In this document: one piece after another, positions 1 through 7,946 of the stretch
Layout: every line of letters begins with the position of its first letter
Numbering within the stretch: the stretch's first letter is position 1
From: Streptomyces avidinii
GTDB taxonomy: Bacteria > Actinomycetota > Actinomycetes > Streptomycetales > Streptomycetaceae
DNA length: 64,000 bases
Assembly: GCF_014650695.1 (NCBI RefSeq)
Contig: NZ_BMVL01000005.1
Span: 1-64,000, forward strand
Direction: 5' to 3'
Notes under the pieces: model-generated
The model's database searches: none
What the model was told of the DNA's origin: nothing
What the model saw: only the letters and a program-made list of their open reading frames with translations
Position numbers and translations under genes: made by a program

Positions 1-1
1 C

Positions 2-517
2 GACAACGCCCGCGTCCTGCGCTACATCGCCAAGCTGACCATCAACCCGGCGATCGCCCACGGCCTCGCCCACGAGATCGGCTCCATCGAGGTCGGCAAA
101 CTCGCCGACATCGTGCTCTGGCGCCCGCAGTTCTTCGGCGCAAAGCCCCAGCTCGTGCTGAAGTCCGGCTTCCCCGCCTACGGAGTCACCGGCGACCCCA
201 ACGCCGCCACCGACACCTGCGAACCCCTGGTCCTCGGACCCCTCTTCGGTGCCCACGGCGCGGCGCCCGCCGACCTCTCGGTCGCTTTCGTCAGTCGCGC
301 CGCCGCCGAGTCGGGCTCCTCCGGCGGCATGGCCACCCGGCGCCGCCGCGTCGCCGTACGCGGCACGCGTGGCATCGGCCCGAGGGACATGGTCGGCAAC
401 GCCCGTCTGGGCGATGTCGACGTGAACGCCCGGACCGGGCTCGTGACGCTCGACGGCGCCCCCCTGCGCTCCGAGCCGGCCCAACGGGTCTCCCTCAACC
501 GCCTCTACTTCCTCTAG
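2..517 (+). CDS. ureC: Urease subunit alpha, C-terminal part (partial)
   Basis: This is the last 171 residues of the nickel-containing catalytic subunit of urease, which hydrolyses urea to ammonia and carbamate in the cytoplasm. The reading frame is open from base 2, so the start and the metal-binding and active-site histidines lie outside the window. Recognisable urease C-terminal features are the INPAIAHG stretch, [20 protein letters not shown] and GDPNAATDT. The protein ends in NRLYFL, a variant of the usual RYFLF-type ending. About 170 residues fits the expected remainder of a roughly 570-residue subunit. The next gene, an agmatine deiminase, is on the same strand about 100 bases on, with a palindrome between them. 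Family assignment is confident; whether it belongs to a complete operon cannot be seen. Confidence 0.93.
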   Translation, partial: DNARVLRYIAKLTINPAIAHGLAHEIGSIEVGKLADIVLWRPQFFGAKPQLVLKSGFPAYGVTGDPNAATDTCEPLVLGPLFGAHGAAPADLSVAFVSRAAAESGSSGGMATRRRRVAVRGTRGIGPRDMVGNARLGDVDVNARTGLVTLDGAPLRSEPAQRVSLNRLYFL

Positions 518-567
518 GCGCTTCCTCCAGTCCTTGTCTCTCCGTTCCTCGCTTCAGGCCCCTGCTC

Positions 568-587
568 TTGACTGAATTTTCAGTCGA
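568..587. promoter_or_regulatory. Palindromic operator upstream of agmatine deiminase
   Basis: TTGACTGAATTTTCAGTCGA holds the perfect inverted repeat GACTGAA-TT-TTCAGTC. It lies 37 bases upstream of the chosen ATG of the deiminase gene at 625. A related imperfect 20-base palindrome sits at 7864-7883 between the tetR gene and the second deiminase. The spacing and symmetry suit a TetR dimer. Operator function is inferred. Confidence 0.55.
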
Positions 588-624
588 GTGGAAGATTCCA
601 CCCACGCAAGAAATGAGACACCTG

Positions 625-1698
625 ATGACCGAATTCCGTATGCCCGCCGAGTGGTCGCAGCACGACGGCTGCCTGATGGCCTGGCCCACCCGCGAAGACC
701 TGTGGGGCAGCGTGCTCGCCGAGGTGAAGGAGGAGTACGCGAACGTCGCCCGCGCCATCGCCGCGTTCGAGCCGGTGACGATGGTGGCCCCGCCCGGCTT
801 CGGCCAGGACGCCCGCGCGCTGTGCGGCAACGGCGACACCGACGGGGACGGCGACAGCGACGGGGACGGCGACAGGGACGGGGGTCAGGGCGGCGTCACC
901 GTCATCGAGTTGCCGCTCGACGACTCCTGGTTCCGCGACTCCGCCCCGCTCTTCGTGCTCGACGGCGACGGCAACCGCGCAGGTGTCGACTTCAGGTTCA
1001 ACGCCTGGGGCCGCAAGCACCACCCGTTCGACTCCGACGACCGGATCAGCGGCCTGCTGCTGGAGCACCTCGGGGTCGACCGCATCCCCTCCGGGATGAT
1101 CCTCGAAGGCGGGGCGATCACCGTGGACGGCGAGGGCACGCTGATCACCACCGAGCAGTGCCTCCTGCACCCCAACCGCAACCCCGGCATGAACCGCGAC
1201 CGGATCGAGGCCGAGCTCATGTCGCGGCTCGGGGTCACCAAGGTGGTGTGGCTCCCGTACGGCGGCCTGCTCGACACCGAGACCGACGGTCACGTCGACG
1301 GCGTCTGCGCCTTCGCCGCCCCGGGCACGGTCGTCATCTCGCTGCCCTCCGACCCGGACCACCCCGACTACGCCCGTATGCGCGCCAACCGTGCGGTGCT
1401 GGAGGCCACCACCGACGCCCGCGGCCGCCGCCTGGAGATCATCGAGGTGCCGCAGACGGCCTTCGCCGACATCGCCGACGGCGAGATCGAGGTGTCCTAC
1501 CTGAACTACTACGTCGCCAACGGCGGCGTGGTCGTCCCGGTGGCCGGAGTGCCGCAGGACGAGGAAGCCCTCGCCGTGATCGCCACGGCCTACCCGGGCC
1601 GCAAGGTCGTCGGGGTCCGGGCGCTCGCCATCGCCTTCGGCGGCGGCGGCGTCCACTGCATCACCCAGCAGGTTCCCGCCGTGCGGACCGCCGGCTGA
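625..1698 (+). CDS. Agmatine deiminase / porphyromonas-type peptidyl-arginine deiminase family
   Basis: The 357-residue protein belongs to the guanidine-modifying deiminases that convert agmatine to N-carbamoylputrescine plus ammonia in the cytosol. Seen: MPAEWSQHDGCLMAWPTRED near the N terminus, DDSWFRDSAPLF (substrate-binding and catalytic acid), TDGHVDG (catalytic His) and GGGGVHCITQQ with the nucleophile near Cys345. I chose ATG 625, with GAGA six bases before it; ATG 613 is possible, while an upstream TTG at 568 would lie inside the palindrome. Residues about 72-89 are an Asp/Gly repeat that the paralogue at 7947 lacks, encoded by an 18-base tandem repeat. There is no signal peptide. About 100 bases separate it from the ABC importer, so co-transcription is likely. 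Agmatine is the family's usual substrate; the specificity here is inferred. Confidence 0.88.
   Translation: MTEFRMPAEWSQHDGCLMAWPTREDLWGSVLAEVKEEYANVARAIAAFEPVTMVAPPGFGQDARALCGNGDTDGDGDSDGDGDRDGGQGGVTVIELPLDDSWFRDSAPLFVLDGDGNRAGVDFRFNAWGRKHHPFDSDDRISGLLLEHLGVDRIPSGMILEGGAITVDGEGTLITTEQCLLHPNRNPGMNRDRIEAELMSRLGVTKVVWLPYGGLLDTETDGHVDGVCAFAAPGTVVISLPSDPDHPDYARMRANRAVLEATTDARGRRLEIIEVPQTAFADIADGEIEVSYLNYYVANGGVVVPVAGVPQDEEALAVIATAYPGRKVVGVRALAIAFGGGGVHCITQQVPAVRTAG
841..876 (+). repeat. 18-bp tandem repeat inside agmatine deiminase gene
   Basis: Two 18-base units (841-858 and 859-876) differ only in the last base and are followed by a third decayed start. They encode an Asp-Gly-rich, EF-loop-like stretch absent from the second deiminase in the window. 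The repeat keeps frame. Confidence 0.8.
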
Positions 1699-1798
1699 CC
1701 CCACCTTCCGACCCGGGAAACCGGCCGCTCCCGGCGGACCGCTCCGGCGGCCCGCCCGCTCCTCCCCCCGCAACCCTCACGGAATAGAGAGCGCGACG

Positions 1799-3472
1799 AT
1801 GACCACCTCCCTGCCCCGCACCGGCAGACGCCTCCGCGGCCGGCGCGGCCGGCTCGGCTCCGTTGCCGCGGCCGCGACCGCAGCCCTGACGTCCGTCTCC
1901 CTGCTCGCGGCCTGCTCCGGCCCGCCGAAGAACGACGCGGGCGGTGTCACCGACGTCCGGCTGTCGGCCTCCACCCCCGAGGCCCGCGGTGAGATCGACT
2001 CGTTCACCTGGGCCGTGTACGCCGAACCGCCCACCCTCGACTACACGGTGGCCTTCGACTACCCGCAGAACACCGTGCTGTCCAACGTGTGCGAGAGCCT
2101 GATGCGCTGGACCCCGGGCCTCACCACGGAACCCGGCCTCGCCCAGAAGGCGTCCAACCCGGACCCCACCACCTGGATATACGACCTGCGCCCCGGCGTG
2201 CGCTTCCACGACGGCAAGAAGATGACCGCAGACGACGTGGTCTTCAGCCTCGGCCGCCAGATGGACCCCGACAACGCCGCCGCCTGGGCCCAGGTCTTCC
2301 AGAACGTCGCCTCGATCACGAAGAGCGGACCGCTCCAGGTCACCGTCAAACTCAACAAGCCCGACTCTCAGTTCCCCCAGTACATGGCCACCGCCGCCGG
2401 AGTCGTCGCGTCCAGGGCCGCCGTCGAGGCCGCCGGCAAGGACTACGGCACCACGGGCGGCCTCGGCTGCAGCGGCCCCTTCCGGCTCGGCACCTGGAAC
2501 AAGGGTCAGTCGATCGAACTGGAGCGCTTCGACGGCTACCGGGGCACCAGGGCCAAGGCGAAGAAGGCCGTCTTCCGCGTCCTGACCGACCCCTCCGCCC
2601 GTACGAACGCCCTGCTCAGCGGCGAGGCCGACGGCGGGTACCTGATCCCCACCGAGAGCTACGCCCGCCTGCGGGGCAGCGGCGCCGGCACCCTTTACTT
2701 CGGCGAGGGCCTCAGTACCGTCAACGTCAACGTCACCAACATGCAGGGCCCGCTCGGTGACATCCGCGTCCGCCGGGCGCTGTCCCTGGCGCTGGACCGC
2801 TCCGGGTTCGTCAAGGCCGGACTCGGCGGGGCGGGAACCGTCACCAACTCCCTCACCACCCGCGCCGCCTGGGCCGCCGCCCCCGAAGGCACCCTGAAAA
2901 CCGCCTTCGACAGCCTGCCGCCCACCGGCCAGGACATCGAGAAGGCCACGGCCCTGGTCAAGGAGGCCGGCGCCACCGGCAAGACACTGACCGTGGCCAC
3001 CAGTTCCATAGGCCAGGACGTCTCGCTCCTCGCCACCGCGGTCCAGGCGGCCGGCACCCGGATCGGCCTGGACATCCAGCTGAAGACGATCGCCCCGAAC
3101 GCCTTCACCGCACTGTTCACCGACCCCCAGGCGCGCGAGGGCATCGACATGTTCCCGCTCACCTACTACGACTCGATCACCGACCCGCTCGACCTGCTGC
3201 AGAACTTCAAGACCGGCGCGTACATGAACTTCGCGGGCCACAGCGACCCCGAGTACGACAAGCTGGTCGACCAGGCGAGCGCCGTATACCCGACCGAGCA
3301 GCGGATGGAGATCGAGGCGAAGCTCCAGCACCGGGCCTCGGAACAGCTGCTGTGGATCCCGGTCGCCGAGTGGCCCACTGCGCTGTTCCTGAACAAGCGG
3401 ATCACCGGCGCCCCCACCACCATCTCGTACATGTACTACCCGTGGGCCGCCGATGTGGGGGCCGCGCAGTGA
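1799..3472 (+). CDS. ABC transporter substrate-binding lipoprotein (family 5, oligopeptide/nickel type)
   Basis: The 557-residue extracytoplasmic solute-binding protein would capture a substrate outside the membrane and deliver it to the permeases encoded next. An Arg-rich start and hydrophobic stretch end in the lipobox LLAACSG, so the mature protein is lipid-anchored at Cys. Family 5 features are the AEPPTLDY region, NVCESLMRW, a YDLRPGVRFHDGKKMTADDVVFSL motif region at about residues 125-145, and VRRALSLALDR. GAGAG precedes the ATG. Its stop codon overlaps the GTG of the first permease, indicating translational coupling. Family 5 members bind oligopeptides, nickel complexes, opines and other compounds. 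Linkage to urease and deiminases makes a nitrogen compound or nickel plausible, but the substrate is not shown. Confidence 0.93.
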   Translation: MTTSLPRTGRRLRGRRGRLGSVAAAATAALTSVSLLAACSGPPKNDAGGVTDVRLSASTPEARGEIDSFTWAVYAEPPTLDYTVAFDYPQNTVLSNVCESLMRWTPGLTTEPGLAQKASNPDPTTWIYDLRPGVRFHDGKKMTADDVVFSLGRQMDPDNAAAWAQVFQNVASITKSGPLQVTVKLNKPDSQFPQYMATAAGVVASRAAVEAAGKDYGTTGGLGCSGPFRLGTWNKGQSIELERFDGYRGTRAKAKKAVFRVLTDPSARTNALLSGEADGGYLIPTESYARLRGSGAGTLYFGEGLSTVNVNVTNMQGPLGDIRVRRALSLALDRSGFVKAGLGGAGTVTNSLTTRAAWAAAPEGTLKTAFDSLPPTGQDIEKATALVKEAGATGKTLTVATSSIGQDVSLLATAVQAAGTRIGLDIQLKTIAPNAFTALFTDPQAREGIDMFPLTYYDSITDPLDLLQNFKTGAYMNFAGHSDPEYDKLVDQASAVYPTEQRMEIEAKLQHRASEQLLWIPVAEWPTALFLNKRITGAPTTISYMYYPWAADVGAAQ

Positions 3473-4431
3473 GTTTCGTCAGATTCGCGCTGCGGCGGGT
3501 GGCGGAAATGGCCGCCACCCTGCTGACCGCCTCGTTCGTGGTCTTCGCGGCCATGTACCTGGCACCGGGCAACCCGGCGAGCTTCCTGCTCGCCGGCCGC
3601 TCGGCCTCCCCGGAGGCCCTCGCCGCGATCAACGCCCAGTACCACCTGGACGACCCCTTCCTCGTACGGTACTTCCGGTGGCTGGGCGACATCCTGCAGG
3701 GCGACTTCGGTCGGTCGATCACCTACCGCACCGACGTCTCGCGGCTGCTGGCGGACCGGCTGCCCACCACCTTGACGCTCATCGTGATGTCACTCGTGGT
3801 GGTCGTCGCCGTCGGGCTGTTCCTCGGCCGGATCGCCGCCGTCCGCGGCGGGGCCACCGACTCCGCCATCCTCGTCACCACGACCCTCGCCGTCGGAACC
3901 CCGTCCTTCGTCGCTGCGGTCCTGCTCCAGGGCCTCTTCGCCGTCAACCTCGGCTGGTTCCCCAGCAGCGGTGCGGGCGACGGTGGCCTCGGCGACCTGC
4001 TGTGGCACCTCACGCTCCCCTCGATCGCCCTCGCGCTGTACCTGATCGGCATGCTCGCGCGGGTCACCCGCTCCGCCATGCTCGAAGCCCTCGACAGCGA
4101 GCACGTCACCGTCGCCCGCAGCCGGGGCGTGCCCGAACGGCAGGTCATCCGGCGCCATGTCTTCCGCAACTCGCTGAGCACCGTCCTGACCACCGGCGGC
4201 CTGATCGTCTCCACCCTGCTGGTGTGCACCATCCTGGTCGAGACGGCCTTCAGTATCGGCGGCATCGGCCAGCTCCTCGAACTGTCCACCACCACCAAGG
4301 ACTTCCCGACCGTTCAGGCGATCTCCCTGATCATCGTCGCCCTCTTCATGATCGTGAATCTGGTCGTGGACCTGCTGCTGCCCCTGGTCGATCCCAGGCT
4401 CACCCTCGGATCGAGGAGCGCCGCCGTATGA
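3469..4431 (+). CDS. ABC transporter permease (DppB/OppB-like)
   Basis: This 320-residue inner-membrane permease is the first of the two membrane subunits of the importer. The GTG start at 3469 overlaps the stop of the binding-protein gene (GTGA). An open frame extends upstream but runs inside the previous gene. It shows the DppB N-terminal layout: first membrane helix after FALRRVAEM, then FVVFAAMYLAPGNPASFLL, then a periplasmic loop with YHLDDPFLVRYFRWLGDILQ. The core of several helices carries the EAA loop (AVARSRGVPERQVIRRHVFRNSL region) that contacts the ATPase. The C terminus LLLPLVDPRLT is typical of the family. It overlaps the next permease by four bases. Confidence 0.93.
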   Translation: MSFVRFALRRVAEMAATLLTASFVVFAAMYLAPGNPASFLLAGRSASPEALAAINAQYHLDDPFLVRYFRWLGDILQGDFGRSITYRTDVSRLLADRLPTTLTLIVMSLVVVVAVGLFLGRIAAVRGGATDSAILVTTTLAVGTPSFVAAVLLQGLFAVNLGWFPSSGAGDGGLGDLLWHLTLPSIALALYLIGMLARVTRSAMLEALDSEHVTVARSRGVPERQVIRRHVFRNSLSTVLTTGGLIVSTLLVCTILVETAFSIGGIGQLLELSTTTKDFPTVQAISLIIVALFMIVNLVVDLLLPLVDPRLTLGSRSAAV

Positions 4432-5282
4432 CCGCCGTCCTGACCCGCCGGCCCGGCCTCTCCCGGATCCGCGCCGCCGGCTCCCCGCTCCACCTCGTCT
4501 GCCTGGCCCTCGTCGCCGTCGTCGTGCTCGCAGCCCTGTTCGCACCCTGGCTCGTACCGCACGACCCCAACGCCGTCGACCTCGGCAACGCCCTCGCCGC
4601 ACCTTCCGCCGCCCACCCCTTCGGCGTGGACGCGGCCGGCCGTGACACCCTCTCCCGGCTGCTGCTCGGCGCCCGCACCTCACTGCTCGGACCGCTCGGG
4701 GTCGTCGCCTTCTCCACCGCCGCCGGCATCGCCGTCGGCACGGCGGCGGCCTGGCGGGGCGGCTGGATCGACTCCGTGCTCTCCCGCAGCACCGAACTCG
4801 TCTTCGCCTTCCCCGGCATGCTGCTGGCCATCCTGATCATCTCGGTCTACGGAGAGGGGCTGCTCGCCCCGGTCATCGCCCTCGCCGTGGCCTACCTGCC
4901 CTACGTCAGCCGCCTCACCCGCTCCCTGGTCCTGGCCGAACGGGCCCGCCCGTACGTCAGCGCCTACCAGGTCCAGGGCCACTCGGCGCTGCAGATCTGC
5001 CTGCGCCACATCCTGCCCAACATCGCCCCCGTCGTCCTCGCCCAGTCCACCATCAACTTCGGCTACGCCCTGATGGACCTGGCCGGGTTGTCCTTCCTCG
5101 GGCTCGGCGTACCCGCCCTCACCCCCGACTGGGGCCGCATGGTCTTCGACGGACAGACCGCCATCCAGCACGGCTACCCGCTGTCCGCGATCCTGCCCTG
5201 CGCCTTCATCGTGCTGACCGTGGTCGCCTTCAACGTGGTCGGCGAACGCTGGGCCGACCGTGTCGCCAGGAGAGACAGATGA
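4428..5282 (+). CDS. ABC transporter permease (DppC/OppC-like)
   Basis: The second membrane subunit of the importer has 284 residues. ATG 4428 overlaps the stop of the upstream permease and has GAGGAG about ten bases before it. The N terminus has one helix (VCLALVAVVVLAALFAPWLV), followed by the family hallmark HDPNAVDLGNAL and the HPFGVDAAGRDTLSRLLLGARTSL motif region. Several helices follow, then an EAA loop (VQGHSALQICLRHILPNI) for ATPase contact. The ending GERWADRVARRDR is typical. It overlaps the first ATPase gene by four bases, so binding protein, two permeases and two ATPases form one tightly coupled unit. Confidence 0.93.
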   Translation: MTAVLTRRPGLSRIRAAGSPLHLVCLALVAVVVLAALFAPWLVPHDPNAVDLGNALAAPSAAHPFGVDAAGRDTLSRLLLGARTSLLGPLGVVAFSTAAGIAVGTAAAWRGGWIDSVLSRSTELVFAFPGMLLAILIISVYGEGLLAPVIALAVAYLPYVSRLTRSLVLAERARPYVSAYQVQGHSALQICLRHILPNIAPVVLAQSTINFGYALMDLAGLSFLGLGVPALTPDWGRMVFDGQTAIQHGYPLSAILPCAFIVLTVVAFNVVGERWADRVARRDR

Positions 5283-6289
5283 CCACCACCACGCCACCGA
5301 CGCCACCGGCGCACACCCTCGACATCCAGGGGCTGCGGATCACCCTGCCCGGTACCGCCCGGCCCGTCCTCGACGGAGTCGACCTCACCGTCTCCACCGG
5401 AGAGACCGTCGCCCTCGTCGGCGAGTCCGGTTCCGGCAAGAGCCTCACCTCGCGCAGCGCGCTGCGCCTGCTGCCGCCCGGAGCCGTCGTCGAAGGAACC
5501 GTACGGGTCGGTGGTGAGGACGTCCTCGCCATGAACGCCGCGCAGCTGCGCACCGTACGCGCCTCCGCCGCGGCCATGGTCTTCCAGGATCCGCGCGCCA
5601 GCGTCAACCCGCTGCGCCGCATCCGGGACTTCCTCACCGAGAGCGCCACACTGACCGGAGCCATGAGCCGGGCGGACGCGACCGTGCGCGCCACCGAACT
5701 CCTGCAGGCGGTGGGCCTGGACGCCGCCGTGCTGCGGAAGTACCCGGGCCAGGTCTCCGGCGGCATGCTCCAGCGCGTGGTGATCGCGGCGGCCCTCATG
5801 GGAGACCCCGCGCTCCTGTTGGCCGACGAGCCCACCACCGCCCTGGACGTCACCTCCCAGGCCGAGGTCATCGCGCTGCTCGCCGGGCTGCGCGCCCGCT
5901 TCGGCACCGGCCTGCTGTTCGTCACGCACGACCTCGACCTGGCGGCGGCCATCAGCGACCGCGTCTACGTGATGTACGCCGGCCGGATCGCCGAGAGCGG
6001 GCCCGCCGAGGCCCTCTTCGAACGGCCCCGGCACCCGTACACGGCCGCCCTGCTGGCCTCCACCCCGCGGATGGACGGCCCCCGCGGCCGGCTCGCCGCC
6101 ATCGACGGTCAGCCGCCGGACCTGCGCCAGGAACTGCACGGCTGCGCCTTCGCCGCCCGCTGCCCGCTCGCCACGGAAGTCTGCGACCAGCAGGTTCCGC
6201 TGCCGGTGGCCGCCCCGGACCGGCCCGGGCACCTGGCCGCCTGCCACCACAGCGACCGGCTCGAAGGGAGCACCGTCGATGCCCGATAA
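5279..6289 (+). CDS. ABC transporter ATP-binding protein (DppD/OppD-like)
   Basis: The 336-residue cytoplasmic ATPase powers the importer together with the next gene product. Seen: Walker A GESGSGKSLT near residue 50, Q-loop in VFQDPRASVNP, signature VSGGMLQRV, Walker B LLLADEPTTALD and switch histidine VTHDLD. The C-terminal extension HGCAFAARCPLATEVC with its cysteines is the oligopeptide/dipeptide ATPase C-terminal domain found in DppD and OppD proteins. The start overlaps the permease stop by four bases, and the 3' end overlaps the next ATPase by eleven. Confidence 0.95.
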   Translation: MTTTTPPTPPAHTLDIQGLRITLPGTARPVLDGVDLTVSTGETVALVGESGSGKSLTSRSALRLLPPGAVVEGTVRVGGEDVLAMNAAQLRTVRASAAAMVFQDPRASVNPLRRIRDFLTESATLTGAMSRADATVRATELLQAVGLDAAVLRKYPGQVSGGMLQRVVIAAALMGDPALLLADEPTTALDVTSQAEVIALLAGLRARFGTGLLFVTHDLDLAAAISDRVYVMYAGRIAESGPAEALFERPRHPYTAALLASTPRMDGPRGRLAAIDGQPPDLRQELHGCAFAARCPLATEVCDQQVPLPVAAPDRPGHLAACHHSDRLEGSTVDAR

Positions 6290-7103
6290 CGGACCCGGAC
6301 CTCGCGAGACCGTCCTGGAGGTCACGGGGCTGCGCCGCTCCTACGGAGCCGTGCGCGCCGTCGACGACGTGTCCTTCGTCCTTCCCGAAGGCGGTTCGCT
6401 GGGGATCGTGGGGGAGTCCGGCTCCGGCAAGACCACCACCGCGCGGATCATCGTCGGGCTGGAACGCGCCGACGGGGGCAAGGTCCTGGTGGCCGGCCGC
6501 AACCGCACCGCGCGAGGCGAGGGCCGCGGGCGCGTCCGGCGGCTGGCCCGCGCCCGTGAGGTCCAGATGGTCTTCCAGGACCCGTACCTCTCCCTCGATC
6601 CGCGCACCGGCGTCGAGGCGGCCCTGCGCGAGACGCTGCGCCTGCACTTCCCGGGCCGCGACCACGCCAGGCGGACAAGGGAGTTGCTCGACCAGGTGGG
6701 GCTCGGCACCCGGGCCGCCGACGCCCTGCCGCGTCAGCTGTCCGGCGGCCAGCGCCAGCGCGTCGCCATCGCCCGGGCCCTGGCGGTCGAGCCGTCCGTC
6801 CTCGTCCTCGACGAGGCGGTCGCCGCGCTCGACGTCTCCGTACAGGCGCAGATCCTCAACCTGCTCGCGGACATCAGGGAGCAGACCGGCATCGCGTACC
6901 TCTTCATCACCCACGACCTGGGTGTCGTACGGTGCGTGACCGACGAGATCGTCGTGATGCGGCACGGCCGGATCGTCGAGGCGGGTGCCACGCCCGAGGT
7001 GCTGGCCGCGCCCCGGCACCCGTACACGCGGCTGCTGCTGGAGTCGGTGCCGCGCCCGGGGTGGGACCCGGAGGCGATCGCCGCGGCCCGCAGGGCGCTG
7101 TAG
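6279..7103 (+). CDS. ABC transporter ATP-binding protein (DppF/OppF-like)
   Basis: This is the second ATPase of the importer, 274 residues. Motifs in order are Walker A GESGSGKTTTA, Q-loop VFQDPYLSLDP, signature LSGGQRQRV, Walker B LVLDEAVAALD and H-loop ITHDLGVV. Walker B is followed by EAVAALD rather than the usual EPVSALD, a mild variation. It lacks the long cysteine-bearing extension of the partner ATPase and ends soon after HPYTRLLLESVP, slightly short for the family but apparently complete. It is the last gene of the importer operon and converges with the tetR gene 49 bases further on. Confidence 0.94.
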   Translation: MPDNGPGPRETVLEVTGLRRSYGAVRAVDDVSFVLPEGGSLGIVGESGSGKTTTARIIVGLERADGGKVLVAGRNRTARGEGRGRVRRLARAREVQMVFQDPYLSLDPRTGVEAALRETLRLHFPGRDHARRTRELLDQVGLGTRAADALPRQLSGGQRQRVAIARALAVEPSVLVLDEAVAALDVSVQAQILNLLADIREQTGIAYLFITHDLGVVRCVTDEIVVMRHGRIVEAGATPEVLAAPRHPYTRLLLESVPRPGWDPEAIAAARRAL

Positions 7104-7152
7104 CGGGGCCGGCGGGATCGGGACGCGGAGCCGGATCGGGACCTGGAGCGGA

Positions 7153-7788
7153 TCAGGCCCCGGCGGCGAGGGTACGGATCAAGGTGCGCAGGACCGGCTC
7201 CGTACCGCCGTCGGCGCCGAGGGAGTCCATGGCCGCCAGGCCGTCGACGGCGGCGGCCACGGCCAGCCCCAGCGGGCGCGGATCGAAGTCCCCGCCGCGT
7301 TCGTCGGCCAGGACCTGGAAGAGGGCGACGAAGCACGCGCGCCAGCGCCGGTATTCGATCTCCAGGCTCTCCCGGACCCGTGCGTCGTTCAACGCCTGCC
7401 AGTGCAGGGCGGAATGGAGGTGGGCGAGTTCGGCGCCCTCGGGCCGGCCGAGCAGCTCGACGACCCGCTCGGCGCGCTCGGCGAACGAGCCGGGACCGGA
7501 CACCGCCGCCTCCAGCGGCGTGATCCACTCGGGGCGGATGTCCGCGATGACCGCGAGGACGAGATCGGTCCGGTCCTGGAAGTGGTAGTGGCACATCCCG
7601 TGCGAAACGCCGGACAGCGCCGCGACGTTGCGGGTGGTGAAGCCCTCGCCCATCTCGCCCGCGAGCAGGGTCCGCGCGGCGGCGATCAGCCGTGCCCGGG
7701 TCTGCTCGCCCTTCGCCGAGGTCCGTGGCCGGCCGGCCCGTGCGGAGGGAGCGGGCCGGTCTCCGGAGTCCTTCGCGACAGCTGCCAT
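7153..7788 (-). CDS. TetR/AcrR family transcriptional regulator
   Basis: The 211-residue one-component regulator has an N-terminal helix-turn-helix at about residues 25-70 (TRARLIAAARTLLAGEMGEGFTTRNVAALSGVSHGMCHYHFQDRTDLVLAV). A C-terminal ligand-binding domain follows, of the BetI-like type with RVVELLGRPEGAELAHLHSALHWQAL. It is transcribed divergently from the Tat-exported deiminase at 7947 and converges on the importer operon. A palindrome lies in the divergent promoter region at 7864-7883 and a related one at 568-587 before the cytosolic deiminase. The simplest inference is a local repressor of both deiminases that responds to an amine or guanidine compound. The ligand is unknown. Confidence 0.9.
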   Translation of the reverse strand: MAAVAKDSGDRPAPSARAGRPRTSAKGEQTRARLIAAARTLLAGEMGEGFTTRNVAALSGVSHGMCHYHFQDRTDLVLAVIADIRPEWITPLEAAVSGPGSFAERAERVVELLGRPEGAELAHLHSALHWQALNDARVRESLEIEYRRWRACFVALFQVLADERGGDFDPRPLGLAVAAAVDGLAAMDSLGADGGTEPVLRTLIRTLAAGA

Positions 7789-7863
7789 GGCGTCACTCTA
7801 ACCAGCCTTTCGCACGCGACCTGGGGCTTTGCGTGATCCACCGGAATCACCTCGTCCGAACTA

Positions 7864-7883
7864 TTGACCGAGCGCTTGGCCAG
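7864..7883. promoter_or_regulatory. Imperfect palindrome, candidate TetR operator
   Basis: TTGACCGAGCGCTTGGCCAG matches its own reverse complement at 16 of 20 positions. It begins with the same TTGAC-GA half as the palindrome at 568-587. It lies between the divergent tetR and Tat-deiminase genes, 63 bases before the deiminase ATG. Operator function is inferred from symmetry and position. Confidence 0.5.
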
Positions 7884-7946
7884 TTTTAGCTTTCCGGTCA
7901 ACCCCGCTGTCCCTGCGGGGAGTTGAGCCATCGGAGGAAACCCCAC

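Noticed and set aside
580..1773. Long minus-strand open frame opposite the cytosolic deiminase gene
   Set aside because: It mirrors GC-rich third positions of a confident gene and has no ribosome-binding site or recognisable motif. The same applies to the many other long opposite-frame openings in this window.
7104..7152. Terminator between the importer operon and the tetR gene
   Set aside because: GGGGCC and GGCCCC arms exist but are separated by about 40 bases with no continuous stem, so the case is too weak.
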